Below are positions 5,976 to 7,562 of a stretch of 7,562 bases of DNA, piece after piece (position 1 is the first letter of the stretch; every line of letters starts with the position of its first letter). Under the pieces are notes generated by a model that was not told the origin of the DNA, did no database searches, and saw only the letters and a list, made by a program, of their open reading frames with translations. The stretch spans positions 1 to 7,562 of the forward strand of contig JBAQTC010000021.1 of NCBI GenBank assembly GCA_049296795.1, given 5' to 3'. The position numbers and the translations under genes are program-made. Origin of the DNA: CAXNKH01 sp049296795. Its GTDB lineage: Bacteria > Pseudomonadota > Gammaproteobacteria > Burkholderiales > Burkholderiaceae_C.

Positions 5976-6806
5976 ATGGACAAATCAACCATGAACACAC
6001 CCATTTCCAAAATAAACATGATCGAATCGAAGGGTTTAACCATTGCCGGAAAAACTTTTCGATCCCGTCTGTTGGTAGGAAGCGGAAAATATCGCGATCT
6101 TGAAGAAACCCGCCTCGCCATCGAAGCTTCAGGCGCGGATATCGTCACGTTTGCCATCCGGAGGGTCAATATAGGTCAAGATCCGAATGCTCCAAATCTG
6201 CTCGATGTGCTGCCGCTCGAACGCTATACCCTGCTGCCTAACACGGCCGGCTGTTATTCCGCCAAGGATGCTGTCTATACCCTACAGCTTGCCCGGGAAT
6301 TATTGGGCGGTCACAAGTTGGTCAAGCTGGAGGTACTCGGGGATGCAAAAACCTTATTCCCCCATATGCCCGAAACTTTGAAGGCGGCGGAGAAGCTGGT
6401 GTGCGATGGTTTTGATGTGATGGTGTACTGTAGCGACGATCCGATCCAGGCTCAACTGCTGGAGGAAATTGGCTGTGTGGCCGTGATGCCGCTGGCCTCG
6501 TTGATTGGTTCTGGCATGGGTATCTTGAACCCGTGGAATCTTTCCCTGATCATCGAGCAAGCCCAAGTTCCGGTGCTGATCGATGCCGGTGTTGGAACAG
6601 CGTCGGATGCAGCCACCGCTATGGAATTGGGCTGCGATGGCGTGCTAATGAACAGCGCGATTGCCGGGGCACGTGAACCCATACGCATGGCGAACGCTAT
6701 GCGAATGTCTGTCTTAGCTGGGCGTGAAGCTTACCTGGCGGGACGGATTCCAAAGGAATTCATTGCTTCACCTTCTTCACCTTTAGCAGGTCGCGTAACG
6801 ACATAG
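5976..6806 (+). CDS. thiG: ThiG, thiazole synthase
   Basis: ThiG condenses 1-deoxyxylulose 5-phosphate, dehydroglycine and sulfur from ThiS thiocarboxylate into the thiazole phosphate of thiamine, in the cytoplasm. The product is 276 residues with a TIM-barrel pattern throughout. Key blocks are RLLVGSGKYRDLEET at 31-45, FAIRRVNIGQDPNAPNLLDV at 59-78, LPNTAGCYSAKDAV at 87-100, KLVKLEVLGDAKTLFPHM at 114-131 (Lys117 as the Schiff-base lysine), CVAVMPLASLIGSGMGI at 167-183, and VLIDAGVGTASDAATAMELG at 200-219. The frame is open from 5898, overlapping thiS, but the ATG at 5976 is preferred: it leaves about 20 residues before the first conserved strand, and an AAGGAA lies upstream at 5955-5960, though further away than usual. 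A second ATG at 5991 is also possible. The protein is complete and appears functional; co-transcription with thiS is very likely. Confidence 0.96.
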   Translation: MDKSTMNTPISKINMIESKGLTIAGKTFRSRLLVGSGKYRDLEETRLAIEASGADIVTFAIRRVNIGQDPNAPNLLDVLPLERYTLLPNTAGCYSAKDAVYTLQLARELLGGHKLVKLEVLGDAKTLFPHMPETLKAAEKLVCDGFDVMVYCSDDPIQAQLLEEIGCVAVMPLASLIGSGMGILNPWNLSLIIEQAQVPVLIDAGVGTASDAATAMELGCDGVLMNSAIAGAREPIRMANAMRMSVLAGREAYLAGRIPKEFIASPSSPLAGRVTT

Positions 6807-7151
6807 CCCTTTTATTCCGACAACTTTGGGCCCTTGCCCTGGCATACGAACTTGGTTTGTAGTGGGTCAATTGAAGTGCGTGACCAGATCCTGTAATCTT
6901 GCGCGATATTGGTTGACGGCCTTCAGATCGGCCAAAACTCCAGCATCCCCAGCGACACCCCCGAAGTGATTTGGAACCCTTCTTCAATGTTGTCGTGCTC
7001 CAGTTCGGGATTGGCCGCCGGATCTGCAGCGCCAAATGCGCAGCCGCACACGAAGGGATACACGAACAAAAAAGGCGGTATTTCTGGCGATATCTTGAAG
7101 TAAATGTTTATAAAAACCTTTGTTCCATGCGGGTTACAGGCGCATTTGTGA
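6807..7151. other. 345-base stretch without a convincing gene, possible minus-strand gene remnant
   Basis: No ORF here resembles a known protein on either strand. The one protein-like piece is on the minus strand, from 6983 down to a TGA at 6867-6869. It reads 38 residues, including GGVAGDAGVLADLKAVNQYR and ending LQDLVTHFN, and looks like an amphipathic C-terminal helix. It is cut off upstream by an in-frame stop at 6984-6986. A different minus-strand frame continues further upstream, so a frameshifted gene end is possible, but I do not recognise a family. No clear intrinsic terminator follows thiG. The region appears to be a junction between the thiamine genes and the broken ATPase. Confidence 0.45.
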
Positions 7152-7562
7152 TTCCGGCCCCGGCAGCCCGATGTGACCGATGTGCTGGTGCAACCGGGCT
7201 GGAGCAAGGAGCAAGCCCTGCGTTTGGCCGCGAGTCTGGAAGCCAGGTCGGAGCATCCCTTGGCGCAGGCCATCCTGCGCGGTGCGCAGGCCCTGAACAT
7301 CAGACCCTTGAACGTAGAGGACTTCGACTCCGTTCCGGGGCAGGGCGTTAGCGGCCGGGTTGACGGTCAATCTGTTGTGTTGGGGAATCGGCGTTTGATG
7401 GTCAGCGTCGAGGTGTCGATCACAACTGTCCAACACGACATGGAGCAGTTGCAGGCTGTTGGCAAGACCGTCATGCTGCTGGCCAGTGGCACGGATTTGG
7501 TGGCCTTGATTGCATTGGCCGACACGGTCAAACCCGAAGCGGCCCAGGCCATCGCTGGTCTG
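7152..7562 (+). pseudogene. heavy-metal P1B-type ATPase, 5'-truncated, nucleotide-binding region only
   Basis: The frame opens right after a TGA at 7149-7151 and runs past the window end. It begins FRPRQPDVTDVL, which corresponds to the region just after the DKTGT phosphorylation motif of copper/heavy-metal ATPases. The P1B nucleotide-binding domain follows: ALRLAASLEARSEHPLAQAI with the signature His-Pro at residues 35-36 (7254-7259), then SVPGQGVSGRVDGQSVVLGN (ATP-binding glycines), then GKTVMLLA and ALIALADTVKPEAAQAI. Missing upstream are the metal-binding domain, membrane helices 1-6 with the CPC-type motif, and the DKTGT aspartate. None of these appears in other frames of the preceding bases. 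There is no good start codon or ribosome binding site at the open end. I read it as a gene remnant cut by rearrangement; a working transporter is not possible from this piece alone. Whether the 3' part is intact cannot be seen. Confidence 0.75.

Noticed and set aside
6923..7300. A 125-codon minus-strand open frame across the ATPase junction.
   Set aside because: Its first part is antisense to clear P1B ATPase sequence, and the rest shows no known domain.
1..7562. CRISPR arrays, tRNA or rRNA genes, insertion sequences and phage attachment sites.
   Set aside because: I looked for regular repeats, cloverleaf-like sequences, transposase motifs and terminal inverted repeats and saw none, even at the suspected junctions.

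Overview
The window looks like chromosomal DNA of a facultatively anaerobic, ubiquinone-using proteobacterium, most likely a beta- or gammaproteobacterium that respires nitrate or nitrogen oxides. The evidence is the gene set itself: an NnrS-family protein, the UbiU/UbiV/UbiT proteins of the oxygen-independent ubiquinone pathway, and FNR/ANR-type boxes. Base composition is moderately GC-rich by eye. No species can be named from the sequence alone.

Layout, left to right. Positions 2-163 hold the end of a small DUF2933 membrane protein with an atypical tail. A near-consensus FNR-type box (144-157) precedes nnrS (250-1509, +). nnrS converges on ubiD (1593-3080, -) across an 83-base gap that contains a perfect 17-base palindrome. 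ubiD is divergent from ubiU (3281-4297, +), ubiV (4323-5246, +) and ubiT (5233-5667, +). The 200-base space between ubiD and ubiU carries a perfect FNR/ANR box at 3205-3218, placed as expected for an FNR-activated promoter of ubiU. After a 33-base gap come thiS (5701-5955, +) and thiG (5976-6806, +), on the same strand and probably in the same transcript. A 345-base stretch without a convincing gene follows. The window ends in the nucleotide-binding part of a heavy-metal P1B-type ATPase (7152-7562, +) that lacks everything up to and including its phosphorylation site.

How the genes fit together. UbiU and UbiV are U32-family iron-sulfur proteins that hydroxylate the ubiquinone ring without oxygen. 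UbiT is an SCP2-domain lipid-binding accessory protein. UbiD is the prenylated-FMN decarboxylase of the same pathway. Grouped around one FNR box, they form a compact anaerobic ubiquinone locus. NnrS, linked to nitric-oxide stress and denitrification, fits the same physiology. ThiS and ThiG make the thiazole half of thiamine from 1-deoxyxylulose 5-phosphate, which is also an isoprenoid precursor; the functional link to ubiquinone is my inference.

The two edges look like metal-resistance genes (DUF2933 and a P1B ATPase), both with signs of truncation facing inward. This suggests that the respiratory/thiamine block was joined into, or replaced part of, a metal-resistance region. The known part of the story (UbiU/V/T, UbiD, NnrS, ThiS/G) is well supported. 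The less expected points are ubiD sharing a bidirectional FNR region with ubiUVT, thiSG being appended to it, and the broken metal genes at both ends.
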